DNA from: Eretmocerus hayati
Taxonomy: Eukaryota > Arthropoda > Insecta > Hymenoptera > Aphelinidae
DNA length: 64,000 nucleotides
NCBI GenBank assembly: GCA_029851415.1
Contig: CM056742.1
Span: 146,759,121 to 146,823,120 of the forward strand
Reading direction: 5' to 3'
Shown here: one piece after another, positions 15,001 to 24,800 of the stretch
Layout: the number at the start of each line of letters is the position of its first letter
How positions within the stretch are numbered: the first letter of the stretch is position 1
Made by a program: the position numbers and the translations under genes
Notes under the pieces: generated by a model
What the model was told of the DNA's origin: nothing
What the model saw: the letters and a program-made list of their open reading frames with translations, nothing else
The model's database searches: none

Positions 15001-18000
15001 AGGTTCCCCGAAGTATTTGAATTAGACTGATGACTTTTTTATTTCAAATTTCTTTTTGGTTCTAATTTGTGATGTTTGAACAATTATTCGAATCGATTAG
15101 TTCTGAACCTTATTAGCGTCAGTTGGTGCATATTTTTGACAGATAACATGGATATCTTTTGTACAAATCAAGTTCTCACACTGCATACCTAGAGGTATCT
15201 GTTCGACTGAAAGAAGCCCTTCAACATCGAATTGTCTGTGTCGTACAGCATACAGCACCTTTCAACACTATTTATCGTATTTTCAGCAATTCGTGGGAGA
15301 AGCTAAGTAGATTAGAAGATTGGACGGACTATTATCATCAACGAATTCATTTCCCAAATATCATACCACGCTTTAATAACAAAAACGTGCCTACAGTGTA
15401 AAATTCCGTGTCGATCATATCTCCGAAGCGAGTCCGAGCAACAACAAAAGCAGATTAAATAAACTGACTTTTTACGGTCACAGCAAGGAATACAATTTTT
15501 TGTTATCCTCCGTCTAAACTCACAAGTCAAGTGTAAAAACTTGTTTCAATTATGTAAATTTAAACACCTCTCGTAAGAGAGCTGCTCAAGCTTTAATTAA
15601 ATCATCCTCCGTGTATAATAATACACTACTGCAATTCAACTCTTTTGAATTCAAGTAGAATTACACGTACGGCGGCGTGACGATGATGCAGGCGCATCGA
15701 TTTCTTAAGAAATCAACATCACATTAGTTACCGTCTATATACGAGCATGCAGAGAGACTCATTAGAGCAAGAGCAGCAGAATTATGATATGATACCAGAT
15801 CACAATATCTTCCAAAGAGACCGGAGACGAGTATTATCCATCTCGTATTATATATTTTGAGCTAGTCAGCGAGACAAGGATTATATCCTTGCATATAAAT
15901 TGTATCAAAGACTGAGTAACAGATTGGGCAACTTTCACACATCTGAGTACTTATGCTTCGACGGCGTATAATACACTTCCGGAGCAGATGCAACCGCGAT
16001 AATCACACATAAGTACACGATCTCAAAAGTACCTGCAAGTTAAGTATAATAATACGATGACTGACGATGAAGTGGGCGAAAGTTGTATCAAATTGACGGG
16101 TGATCCATGAACAAGGAAGGACTACAAAATGAGAAGATGAGGATTCGCGTGCAAAGTGCAAACTTGTTTATTTTTAACCCCCGAGGCATTACATACTGAA
16201 AATTCCTCTTTTTTTTTTTTTTGATGTGAACCCTTTCACAGCATCCAGTCTCTCATAAAAATATCCACCCACGTAACTATATGAGTATCTGGACGGGACC
16301 AAAAGAGAGAGCAACCAAAGTCCTTCTTTGACTGCTGCTCCTTTTCATCCAAGGTATATAGAGATCTTGCTCGGCGACAAATAATGCCTAACGGTACAGT
16401 ATTCCCATTTTGCTTTTTGCTGCGACAGTCGCAACATATCTCCAAAGAGATAAATAAGTAAGTAAGTAAGTATGTACAGAGAGCGAGTGAGTATAAAAAA
16501 TAAAAGATGAAGAGAATCTCGAGGACGAGAGAAATGCAAGGTTTATGATATCTGGAGAACTGCTCTCTTGAATAAGTATCAAAGTAGACCTCCTGGTGGG
16601 CGAGAGAGCAGAAGAAGAATATCATGTGTGGGCGACCGAAGAGCAAAATTTCACATGAAGTGAATAGTTGTTTATTGCATTGGACAACATCTTGCGGTCC
16701 ACGTAAAACGTACCTATGTAGACGACTTCCATCTTGGCGATGATGATGATGATGATGATGATAGGCAAGGTTATATGGAATTGTTCCTTGTAGCCGCGCC
16801 GATCCTTGCCGATCAAGGCTACGGGCGGGCCGGGCTGTTTTTATCCATTCGTGCAATAATCAGATGTACCAGATATTTGACTCATCTGAGATTTAGTTTA
16901 CGAGGATAATAACACATGTTCGTAGTTTACGTGAGTGATGTTATAATACAAAAGAGTCTCCTAATTTGGCAGTGATGGTGAAACTCTGATGGGCTTGTTA
17001 TCAGGAGAGAGCACACAACATTTGTCGTTGAGGTTAGGTCGGTCGCGAGAAAGGCAAAATGTATACACTACACACACTTGTTGCTTTGATGTCGCGGGGG
17101 ACAGCAAACTTTTTGGCACTTTTCAATTTCAAGGTTTTAATCACTGTTACACATCACTCACTGCACTATCAACACCATTCGCGTCAACTAAATCTGCAAA
17201 CCGTGAATTACAAAACAACCTGAGAATATTTCGATAAACAACCGTGAAATTATTGCACAGAAATACTAGCAGAAAGAGCGCGAGCGAATGCTCATTGCTG
17301 ACTGAAACTGAACTTCAGTGGCAGCACGTCTCGCTTTGGAGAAATCTACACGGTGAGACCGTGATGGAGGCTTATGGAGTGTCCCCTTCTCTCTCTTTCA
17401 CTCGTTTTTTCTCGTTTCTCGATCTCTCTCATTCGGGGCCCCTGCAATCCCTGCATACAGCCATGCTTCGACGCGCGGTCTTCTGCATAATGCGGTTTCT
17501 GCAGGTTTCCATGCATGCAATTTCTGGATGCACTACTCGATCGTTGATGCATCTATATGAGCACACGTGTGCAACAGCACCTCATTCTTTGCAAAAACAG
17601 CGACAGAAACGGAAGTATATATACGATACACATATCGAGCATCTGATGCATCTTCTGCTGCTGCATTGCTTTTTTTGGACCCCCCGCGTTGAAAGTGCAT
17701 CCTCGAAAATCGATCGTTGGGTTCCGTTCTACATTCTACACTTTCTTTCCGAGTGCTCGGGTATAAATTTTGGTATTTCGGGGTAGCAAAAAAAATTTAT
17801 GTCACCGAAGGGTTCATTGTTCGTTCTGAGTAGAATATTTTAGGCCCTTATTAGTATCATTGGGCCCACTTCGACGGAAATTCGATGAAATTCGTGACAT
17901 TGTGCAAGTGAATCGTTGTACGTGCTTTTTGTGCTAATTCTGGTGTGTGAATATATTGATGTGAAATTATATGTAGATTGTTGTAAATTCGTAAACATTG

Positions 18001-21000
18001 TTGATACTGAATCACATTTACACCCATCTTATTTGTAAGAGGCCCGGAGAGGCCCAAAATTGAAATCTCTCTAAACGAAAAAAACAAGCGGGCGAAATAC
18101 TTATACCACAGCCCGGTGCAGCGCAGCAAAAAAGGGTTCACATTTACCGTTTAAATTCATCCTCAACCAAAAGGCTGGCATCTGCTGTCACCGCCCACTC
18201 CTTTTTTATACGACTTGACTCGCGACTTGTTCTCGAAGACTTGGCTCGATTTGGTCACGATTTTGACGATCTGGTATAACGATACACCCGAAAGCCTAAA
18301 CCACAGCCAACGCTCGCAAGCTCGAACTCACTGGTTCGAATAATCCCGAAACGATTGCAAATAATAATAGTCCTAATAATTTTTATAGCCAATAATCACA
18401 GTCTCACACATCACTATCATCTTCGTCTCAGATCAAAACTGCATAAGAACTGAATTAGAGCTATTGACATGAGAAGTTCTTTCTTAAACAAATATGATCT
18501 GACAACCGATCTTTTCAACTGAATAATGCTCTGGAGCGATCTCTGGAGAAGGCCGTCTTTATGGGGGTGAGGGCAGAGGTGTCATGTGCCTGGGGTCCCG
18601 CACCTCGGGGGGGGGGGGGGGGCTCATCATCTCAGTAACATCGCCAATATTATACAAGCGTTGAGCCTCGGAAATTAAAACAATAAACAGGAATGTCTGC
18701 GGCCGCTTTTCAAATTAATCCTAAGATTAGTGAGATATTAATAACGTTGCGAAACATATAAACCGTGCCATTCGAAATTCTCGATCTGATTTTAGTTGAA
18801 ACATAAACAGGGATGCCAAAGATCGCGGGCCAGTTCTCGTATGTCATGCAACCCTCCGTTGCGGAGACCATTCAGGGCTGTCTTTATGAGGGGACAAAGA
18901 GGGCATTTCCTCAGGGGGCCCGAAGAGTCCCGGGAGGAAATTTTTTTTCGAAATTGTTTATAAACTTGAACGAGAATTGAAGATTTTGATTGTGAGCGAC
19001 CCCACAACCGAACAAGGCCCTCATCGTGCAAATACGCGGATGATTCGAGGGCGACACGCCCCAAAATTCTGTCGAAAAAAATATTCACTCTGAACACCGA
19101 GGAAGATTCTTAAAACGCCAGAACTAGACATCCTCCCATAGGAGAAATTATTCCCAAAATCCTCACAAATACCCGTATGCTTGGGTCCGAAATTCTTGGC
19201 GGGTAAAAAATTAATTCCAAAATTCAGCAAAATCCTTGATAACGTGAATGAAAGGATCCTTCAACTGATGAATCTTTCAAAAGAATAATCAATTCAGAAG
19301 GCCAGAAAAGGTATCAAATTTTCAAGTACTCAGATGCTCGGACCGGAAATTTTGTACCTGAAGAAATCGATCTCAATAGGTATCCGGAAACCCCGTCAAA
19401 CTCGACAATACATAGACGTTCGAACCAAAAGCTTTGACAAAAGGCAAATCAATGCCGAAGCCGAGGAGAGCCCACAAACCTGTCAATACCGAGGTCAATA
19501 CATACTCGTATATACCTAGGCTGGGAATTCTGTGAAAGAAAGTCCATCTTAAAACTCAGAAGAGAATCCCCCATCCGCGAATACTTGAATTCTCGATTTG
19601 ATTTTTGTCTCTAGAGATGAATCCCAAAGTCTAGGAAGGTCCCCAAAACTGCAAATATGTGGATGGTTCATTGAGAGTTCTGGGAAATCAATAATACCTG
19701 CACGATATTTATAATTTGAGTCAGAAAGCCTGACGGGGAAAAACTTTCCTTGGTTTTGGACTTACGTTTGATCGGTATCTTAAGGCCAGTCCGTAGTCCC
19801 CGCAATACCGCAACCAGACATGCACCGGAGTATATGCAGGTTTTCAAACAATATCTGATTTTTAAATAATTGCAAACATTTTTCGGATCCAATCATTGAG
19901 TCAGCGCGCTTCCCAATGAAATTTTCAATCATTTGAGCTTTGTTGCGTCTCAAAATTCGCGATATATTTTGCAGGATTTGGAAATCTGCAATCTTGAGCT
20001 GGGCTGCCTCATCGTAGGAACCACGCTGTCATGCACGATTGCCATTTTCCATTCTCGCTAAATATATCACGAGTTTTGAGACGCAACAAAGCTCAAATGA
20101 TTGGAAATTTCATTGGGAAGCGCGCTGACTCAATGATTTGGTCCGAAAAGTGTTTGCAACTATTTAAAAATTAAATATTGTTGGAATTACGCTATGCAAA
20201 TCACCGTGGCGCCATCTATGGAGTAGTGAGCAAGTGTAAGCACTATACGGACTGGCCTTAAGATACTCATCTTTCTTGCACGAATCAGTAAAAATTGATC
20301 CCATCAGAGTATTTTCACGAGTCTCCAGCGGGATTTCACATAGTTCAAATAAGTTCCATCACAAATCAGTAAAATCTTCGAATTGAAGTAAATTTTTACT
20401 GTTTTGTGCAGAGTGAGTATTGGATTTCTTCCCCGATAGAACTTTCGGTTCAAGCATCTAGGTATTTGCAGGTTTGGGGACCTCCCTCGATTTTGAAATA
20501 CGTCTTTTGCCCCGACAACATTTTTTCATTGAAAGAAATGCAAATCTACTGACAGTTTCGATTTGCATTGGTCAGGAAACCAATTTTCGGTGCATTAGTG
20601 GGGGATAGAGTATTCGTAGCGAGTCGTAGTAATATCTCGAATTATGGCTTTCTGATAAGCTCAAAATTTTATGTAATACTATTTAATGTAAAATTATCAA
20701 ATTATTCTAGTTATTATCTTGATGACGGCTGTTGTGAGTATTGCATCTACTTCCGACAAAATGATCTGCAATCTCAGATCACGGAGTCACAAATCGGTTA
20801 CTACAACCGGCTGTGTAGAGTTTTGCTTGTGCAGACATTGACCGGGCAACCGGGCATCATTTTCGCCGTGCAGAGATTTTTTTCAAGTCGTGTACAGGTC
20901 TTTTTGTGTAGTGTGTAGAGTTGGTATCCGTGTAGAGATTATAGGTGGGCGAAGGCTGGTGAAAAACGCTTTGAGCCGGTCAAAAACGTCAAGATTTCTG

Positions 21001-24000
21001 GAAATGAATTTTTTTTTTTCCAAATAAACAGTCGAAATTTTGATTTTAGTGAATTCACATATTTGCGTTGTATTGCGCGTGAGAATATCTTTGTGATTCC
21101 AATTCAATTAGTCTTGCAAATTCAGAGGAAGAGAAAATTCTGAGGGATAAGGTCGATTCTAAATCAATTACTGGAATCAAACCGACAGCAATTAATGCAA
21201 GTAATGTAATATCAACGCAATCATTTTCAGCCTCAATCGATTCAATGTCATCAATTTCAGTTGAGAGGGTTTCCACTCTGAAGCAACAATCTTCACCGTG
21301 ATGTTTCAACTCGATTCGATTTCAGAAGCAGGGAAATGTTGGAGAGAAGGAAGTAAGAGCAAAGTGGCACAAAAACCTAATAAGCTTTGATTGAAGAAGC
21401 CGCAAGAATGTATGGATCTATACTGATTCAAACGTGGTCCAAGAACACGTAAGAAATAGCTTCAGATAACATAGCAAACGACCATTCATTACTATTTTGC
21501 TACAAATTTCTAAAAAGTCGGCTCTGGGATGAAGTTTTATAGTACTTGAGAACTTGAGATCTTATTACTCAGGAGGCATCAGAAAAATTTTCATTTTTTA
21601 TTTGGACTCCAATACATCTCGTTAATTTTTGGTAAGTGATATGACAGTAGGATGTGAATTTAATTTTGAAAGTTGAATGAAAACAAGTATTTTTTTTCGT
21701 GGATCCCATAGGTAAGCCTCAATTTTCATAAGGATTTTGAAGGATTTTTTATGGGCCAGTATGGCAAAAGACTGTCAAAGTTTGAGTCCACAAATATCAC
21801 TATGGCATATTTTTAACATACGTATGATATATTTTTTGAAGATTCAAGTTACTAGACATTTACACGAGACAACTGACAATACATTTGTCGCTACATGCAT
21901 ATTCCTTTGAGATTTGTGAAAAGCTGCGGTTGGAGGTTATTCCCATACTAGAGTTAATCTTTCCGAGTCTATAATAGCGATAATTTGCACCAATCAAAAT
22001 ATGATTGAAGTCGATGAAAAATCTTGATGATGATATTGATTTGAAAGTAAAGTTTAATTAGACCAAGACATGAAAAGATCGGTCTTACATGATTTTGTGC
22101 AAAATATATTAAGTTCAACCCAATGACTCCATTAAAGAAAATTTTCGATTATGTAAAAAAAAAGTGATAAAAAAAGACATGCGACGTGACTAGAAAGAAA
22201 TGAAAGTCTTATTGTAGCAAAAGAGATGTCTCGGCATTGCTCACAAGGCCTCCAAGTCAAGCTATGCACTCTGCACCATTTCGATCACCTTGTACAAGTA
22301 TGTATCGTGCAAAAAGGGCCCATATATACGAGTGCCTCAATGCAAATGCTGCGAATTCAGAGCCCACAAACGCATAACATTATATTTTCGGGCCTGCGGG
22401 GCCTCACGCAGCAAGAACATATATGTGTATATATATGTAACGAGCAGAGCAGCCACCTTGGCAATCAGACCTCTCTCAAGAGACGGGCCCAATCGTCAGG
22501 CCCCGCGTTTGCAACAGGTGAGTCGTGGCGCAATCAAGGAAGAAGAGACATGTCAGCCAAGAGGCGAAGGACCGCGTGTAAGTCCCAGGTAGGCTCAGGT
22601 GATCAGGAGAACAGAAAGTATCAGGAGCTAAAGTTGTTGAGCCCGTGGTAAGGCCCCTTTTTCCATTTTGCACAATATATGATACACCTCTTACTTTGCA
22701 CCCTCCTCCTTCTTGCTCCTTACCTTATACTTGTATACTTTCTATTCTGCGCGCGCACTCTCCTCCACTCTTATATTCTACAGATATGTATATATTTATA
22801 TATGTTATGCCCGCAGGTATGTCTAAAGAAATATATATATGTTAGACGGTTATTAGAGATTTTCGAACAGGTGTGCGTGCGAGCACGTGCTCGAGAATAT
22901 ATAGATCCAAGACGAGGGGCCCGGTCGGCTCACCCGCCACGCGCACACCTTTTTGATTGGACTCATGCATTCGCATCACCGGCACCTTTCATAAAGGAGG
23001 TATCCTTATTACGCGACCGAAGGACTGTATATGGTATTCATCTGAGCCACGCGATCGTATCATCTGCTCGATTTGACCCGAATGACCCCGATTTTGGAGA
23101 GGGATAAAATGTAGATTTTTTCATTCAATAGTCGTTTTTCTAGGTCAGATCACTTGGGAATTTACCAGTTATTGGTCCAAAAATAAGCATGTTATGTTCA
23201 TGCCGAGGCTCACGCACATCAATAGTGAATTATTCAAACGTTCTCAAGCTCATCAAGCTCAAGCACAAGGTCACAAAGATAACACATGTGTTTTACCATT
23301 TTAATAAGACTTTACAGGTATAATAATCATCAGCAACAGCATCGTGAGACATTTTTTCCGCGAAAAACCAATTTTGAAAAAAGCGAATAAAAATATGTCA
23401 CAAAAAAAGTTTGTGATAGATGCACAAATTCAAAATTTGTTGTTTCAAGATTTGTCTGAGAAATTTCTCGGGAGCGGTTGAGCAGGTTAACCACAAAATA
23501 CAGAAAATCATGTCGTTACACCAGTGGAAATACGCGACGAATGTGATAAAAACGATTGATATACAGCTACCGATATCGGAAATCAAAAAACCGATATCCC
23601 GTTCACCGGGGAATTTCCGATATAATACGCACTTGCAACGAGAGTATCCCAAAATAGTTCATACTCGACGTAACAGGTGGTTGACCTTGCGGTGGGCGAA
23701 CTAGTGGCTCATCTCGTGGGACTATTTATCTTGTGACTAATGTGTTCTACTGATAACGAACGATGGTTCCCGAGCATAAATTATCTAGAGTGTTTTAATA
23801 AATGAACGTCTTCGCCATATGTACATATCCAAACTTGAAACGTTGACGGATGATGCATCATTTATGCATGATTCGATAATCGAAGATCGTAACGGAATAA
23901 TTCAATGAACTCTGACAGAAAAGAATAATTCGATTTCCAAGAACAATTTTTCATGTCTGCACGGACTCATAAAAAAATTGTATAATAATAATTGCTTGGA

Positions 24001-24800
24001 AAAAGAATGGATGCCATTGAGAAGCTGCCGCTATAAAGACCGAGCACATGTGGGAGAAACAATGCAATCGCTCATTCACTCTTCCACAACGAAGCAATTT
24101 AAATGCCTATTGTGCAACTCTCGTACAACTTTGTGCTTGCACAGATCGATTAGATACCGGTAAACTTATTCTCTGGCGAATAGGTATATGTGGGCGATGA
24201 GAATCAGCGACGAAGCCATTCCTTGAGTACTTTTAGCGCGATAGCGATGCAAAAATCGAATCCGACCTGAATGAACGATTGAATGAAATTTTACTTTTAA
24301 ACTTGTATACAGAGCGATGATAAGATTGATTGGACGTTGCATAAAATATCATGATTTGACTGGTGAAATCAAAATATTGCAGATATCTATAGCAAAATTT
24401 CACTCGAAATCATTTTGCATAAGAATTTGCACAGCTTCTGTGTAAACCATCCATACCGAAGTCATCCTCCAGTAGTAGCAATCACCAACTTTCTCTATTT
24501 TTTTGAACTTAAGATTTCAAATGGTAATGTATCCTAAACAAACAGCTAGAATGCCAAGATCTTGTTATTGTAGGAGTCATAAAAAAAGAACAAATTCCCC
24601 ACAGCAAACCCCCAATGGTGAATTTAGAAACAAAAAAACGAAGATGGCTATTTGCAAAGATTTTTTTTTCTCAAGGTTTTGAATCAATTTATTTACTCAC
24701 ATTTGACATGAGCAACTTGATGTTCAAGCGGCATCCGTTCAAGCTCCGGATCTTCCGGCGGTGGAACGTGCACGACCCATTTGATAGTCCTTGCTTTCAT
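1..24800 (-). CDS. Dys: Dystrophin, 5' part of gene (partial, runs off left edge)
   Basis: Dystrophin links actin to the membrane dystroglycan complex in muscle and neurons. Exons in coding order: 24701-24800, 4505-4566, 4134-4226, 3967-4044, 3794-3886, 3525-3614, 3251-3449, 2325-2476, 1358-1780, 341-599, 1-186 (continuing left). All joins keep frame and give about 578 residues. CH1 spans about residues 34-140; its start [18 protein letters not shown] matches the vertebrate CH1 start closely. CH2 spans about 145-265 and has [21 protein letters not shown] Ser/Thr/Gly-rich linker follows (about 265-320), then helical spectrin-like sequence containing [30 protein letters not shown] and [12 protein letters not shown]. 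The start at 24800 is the first ATG after a splice acceptor, so more 5' coding sequence is possible. The family call is secure; which isoform begins here is inferred. Confidence 0.95.
2817..3240. mobile_element. TTAA-flanked inverted-repeat element (MITE)
   Basis: The element is bounded by TTAA on both sides. Its short terminal inverted repeats are AAGGTAGCACT at the left and AGTGCTACCTT at the right. It is about 420 bases long with no transposase. TTAA target sites are typical of piggyBac-type transposition, so a non-autonomous piggyBac-like element is the inferred class. It lies in a dystrophin intron; its right end is 9 bases from the donor of the exon at 3251-3449. Confidence 0.75.
5615..6444. 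mobile_element. Foldback element with long inverted arms
   Basis: The left end TACAGTACCCGCCAAAATGA and the right end, read in reverse complement as TACAGTACCCGCCGAAATGA, are nearly identical. Similarity continues inward for roughly 300 bases per arm: for example, the ATGGTTTCCATTGGGTCGC region is mirrored near 6280. A TA duplication at the ends suggests Tc1/mariner-type mobilisation. There is no transposase ORF. Confidence 0.75.
7675..8365. repeat. Inverted-repeat (foldback) element
   Basis: A left arm at about 7675-7860 (contains GGTGTCAAAAAGGTG and TCGGTTCATATTTTGGAATGG) is mirrored by a right arm at about 8195-8365 (contains TGAACCGATACCATT and TTTTTTGACACC). The arms are diverged and the outer ends are not sharp. 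No coding capacity is seen. Confidence 0.6.
9226..9279. repeat. Tandem duplication, 27-base unit x2
   Basis: Two exact adjacent copies of a unit beginning GTTACAGGAAATGTATAATA. Identity suggests a recent duplication. Confidence 0.85.
9850..12740. mobile_element. Large composite foldback element
   Basis: A left arm of about 450 bases (9850-10310) is mirrored by a right arm at 12300-12740. Shared blocks in opposite orientation include GCGTACTTTCAGGTT, TGTATTGAAATTTCCAATCG, and the CTCATTACTCAA region. About 2 kb of unique sequence lies between them, with no recognisable transposase. A second, tighter foldback (11376-11788) is nested inside. The left flank (9820-9890) resembles the left end of the element at 19775, suggesting a shared family. 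Confidence 0.65.
11376..11788. mobile_element. Near-perfect palindromic TTAA element
   Basis: Left end TTAAGAGTGCTCT and right end AGAGCACTCTTAA are exact inverted repeats. Most of the roughly 410 bases fold onto themselves with few mismatches (TTTGCAGATA against TATCTGCAAA near the centre), leaving a loop of about 30 bases around 11570-11600. It is flanked by TTAA. The high arm identity implies recent origin or gene conversion. Confidence 0.8.
13595..13802. mobile_element. Short foldback element, GATGTCGGA end family
   Basis: Left end GGATGTCGGAGTCC and right end GTATTCGACATCCTC are inverted. The arms around CCAAACCATTCGACGAATT and AATTCATCAAATGGTTTGG pair, with a short loop near 13700. The same ends and internal blocks recur at 46585-47690, so this is a dispersed family. 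Confidence 0.7.
16739..16762. repeat. (GAT)n microsatellite
   Basis: Eight perfect GAT units. No gene is recognised around them. Confidence 0.9.
18607..18622. repeat. Poly-G run of 16
   Basis: An uninterrupted run of 16 G. It sits in a block (about 18541-18640) that resembles 18878-18950; both contain GTCTTTATG followed by a purine-rich stretch. A diverged repeat pair is likely. Run length may be unreliable in assembly. Confidence 0.8.
19775..20266. mobile_element. TTAA-centred foldback element
   Basis: Left end GTATCTTAAGGCCAGTCCGT is mirrored at the right by ACGGACTGGCCTTAAGATAC. Inner arms also pair: TTGAGCTTTGTTGCGTCTCA class sequence near 19940 and its reverse complement near 20080. 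No coding capacity is seen. TTAA at the ends suggests a piggyBac-like non-autonomous element. Confidence 0.75.
22200..23110. other. GC-richer patch with splice-donor-like sites, function unknown
   Basis: This stretch is richer in G+C than its surroundings and contains plus-strand sequences resembling strong donors, CAACAG|GTGAGT at 22517 and CCCAG|GTAGGC near 22589. Short plus-strand ORFs overlap but match no family I know. It might hold a noncoding first exon or an alternative promoter, or be a degraded repeat. Nothing conserved is visible. Confidence 0.25.
24701..24800 (-). CDS. Dys: Dystrophin distal 5' coding exon
   Basis: This 100-base exon follows a pyrimidine-rich tract and CTGCAG acceptor and begins with ATG. 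It reads [20 protein letters not shown], then [13 protein letters not shown], and ends with one base, T, before GTGAGT. The next dystrophin exon at 4566 begins with AT, giving TAT (Tyr). This produces YEREDV, the residues found at this point in vertebrate dystrophin (seen here, compared with the family from memory). No other minus-strand ORF in the intervening 20 kb was noticed that fits. It may be the first coding exon of one isoform, or a second exon if an upstream exon ends in phase 0. Confidence 0.85.

Larger units (their letters stand above)
4567..24700 (-). other. Large dystrophin intron, repeat-rich
   Basis: This 20-kb interval separates the distal 5' exon from the CH1 exon. I recognise no nested protein-coding gene on either strand; the ORFs inside are short and lack conserved motifs. 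It holds foldback elements (5615-6444, 7675-8365, 9850-12740, 13595-13802, 19775-20266), a 27-base tandem duplication, a GAT microsatellite and a poly-G run. A GC-richer patch at about 22200-23110 is noted separately. Confidence 0.8.

Noticed and set aside
16236..16856. 206-codon minus-strand ORF with a His run
   Set aside because: The His run is the GAT microsatellite read in reverse complement; the rest has no family motif and two other frames are equally open.
18320..18350. tRNA-like GGTTCGAATAATCCC
   Set aside because: Only the T-loop-like string is present; no acceptor stem, D arm or anticodon arm can be folded around it.
20568..20918. 116-codon plus-strand ORF in the dystrophin intron
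   Set aside because: No conserved motif, no credible splice sites, in a repeat-rich intron.
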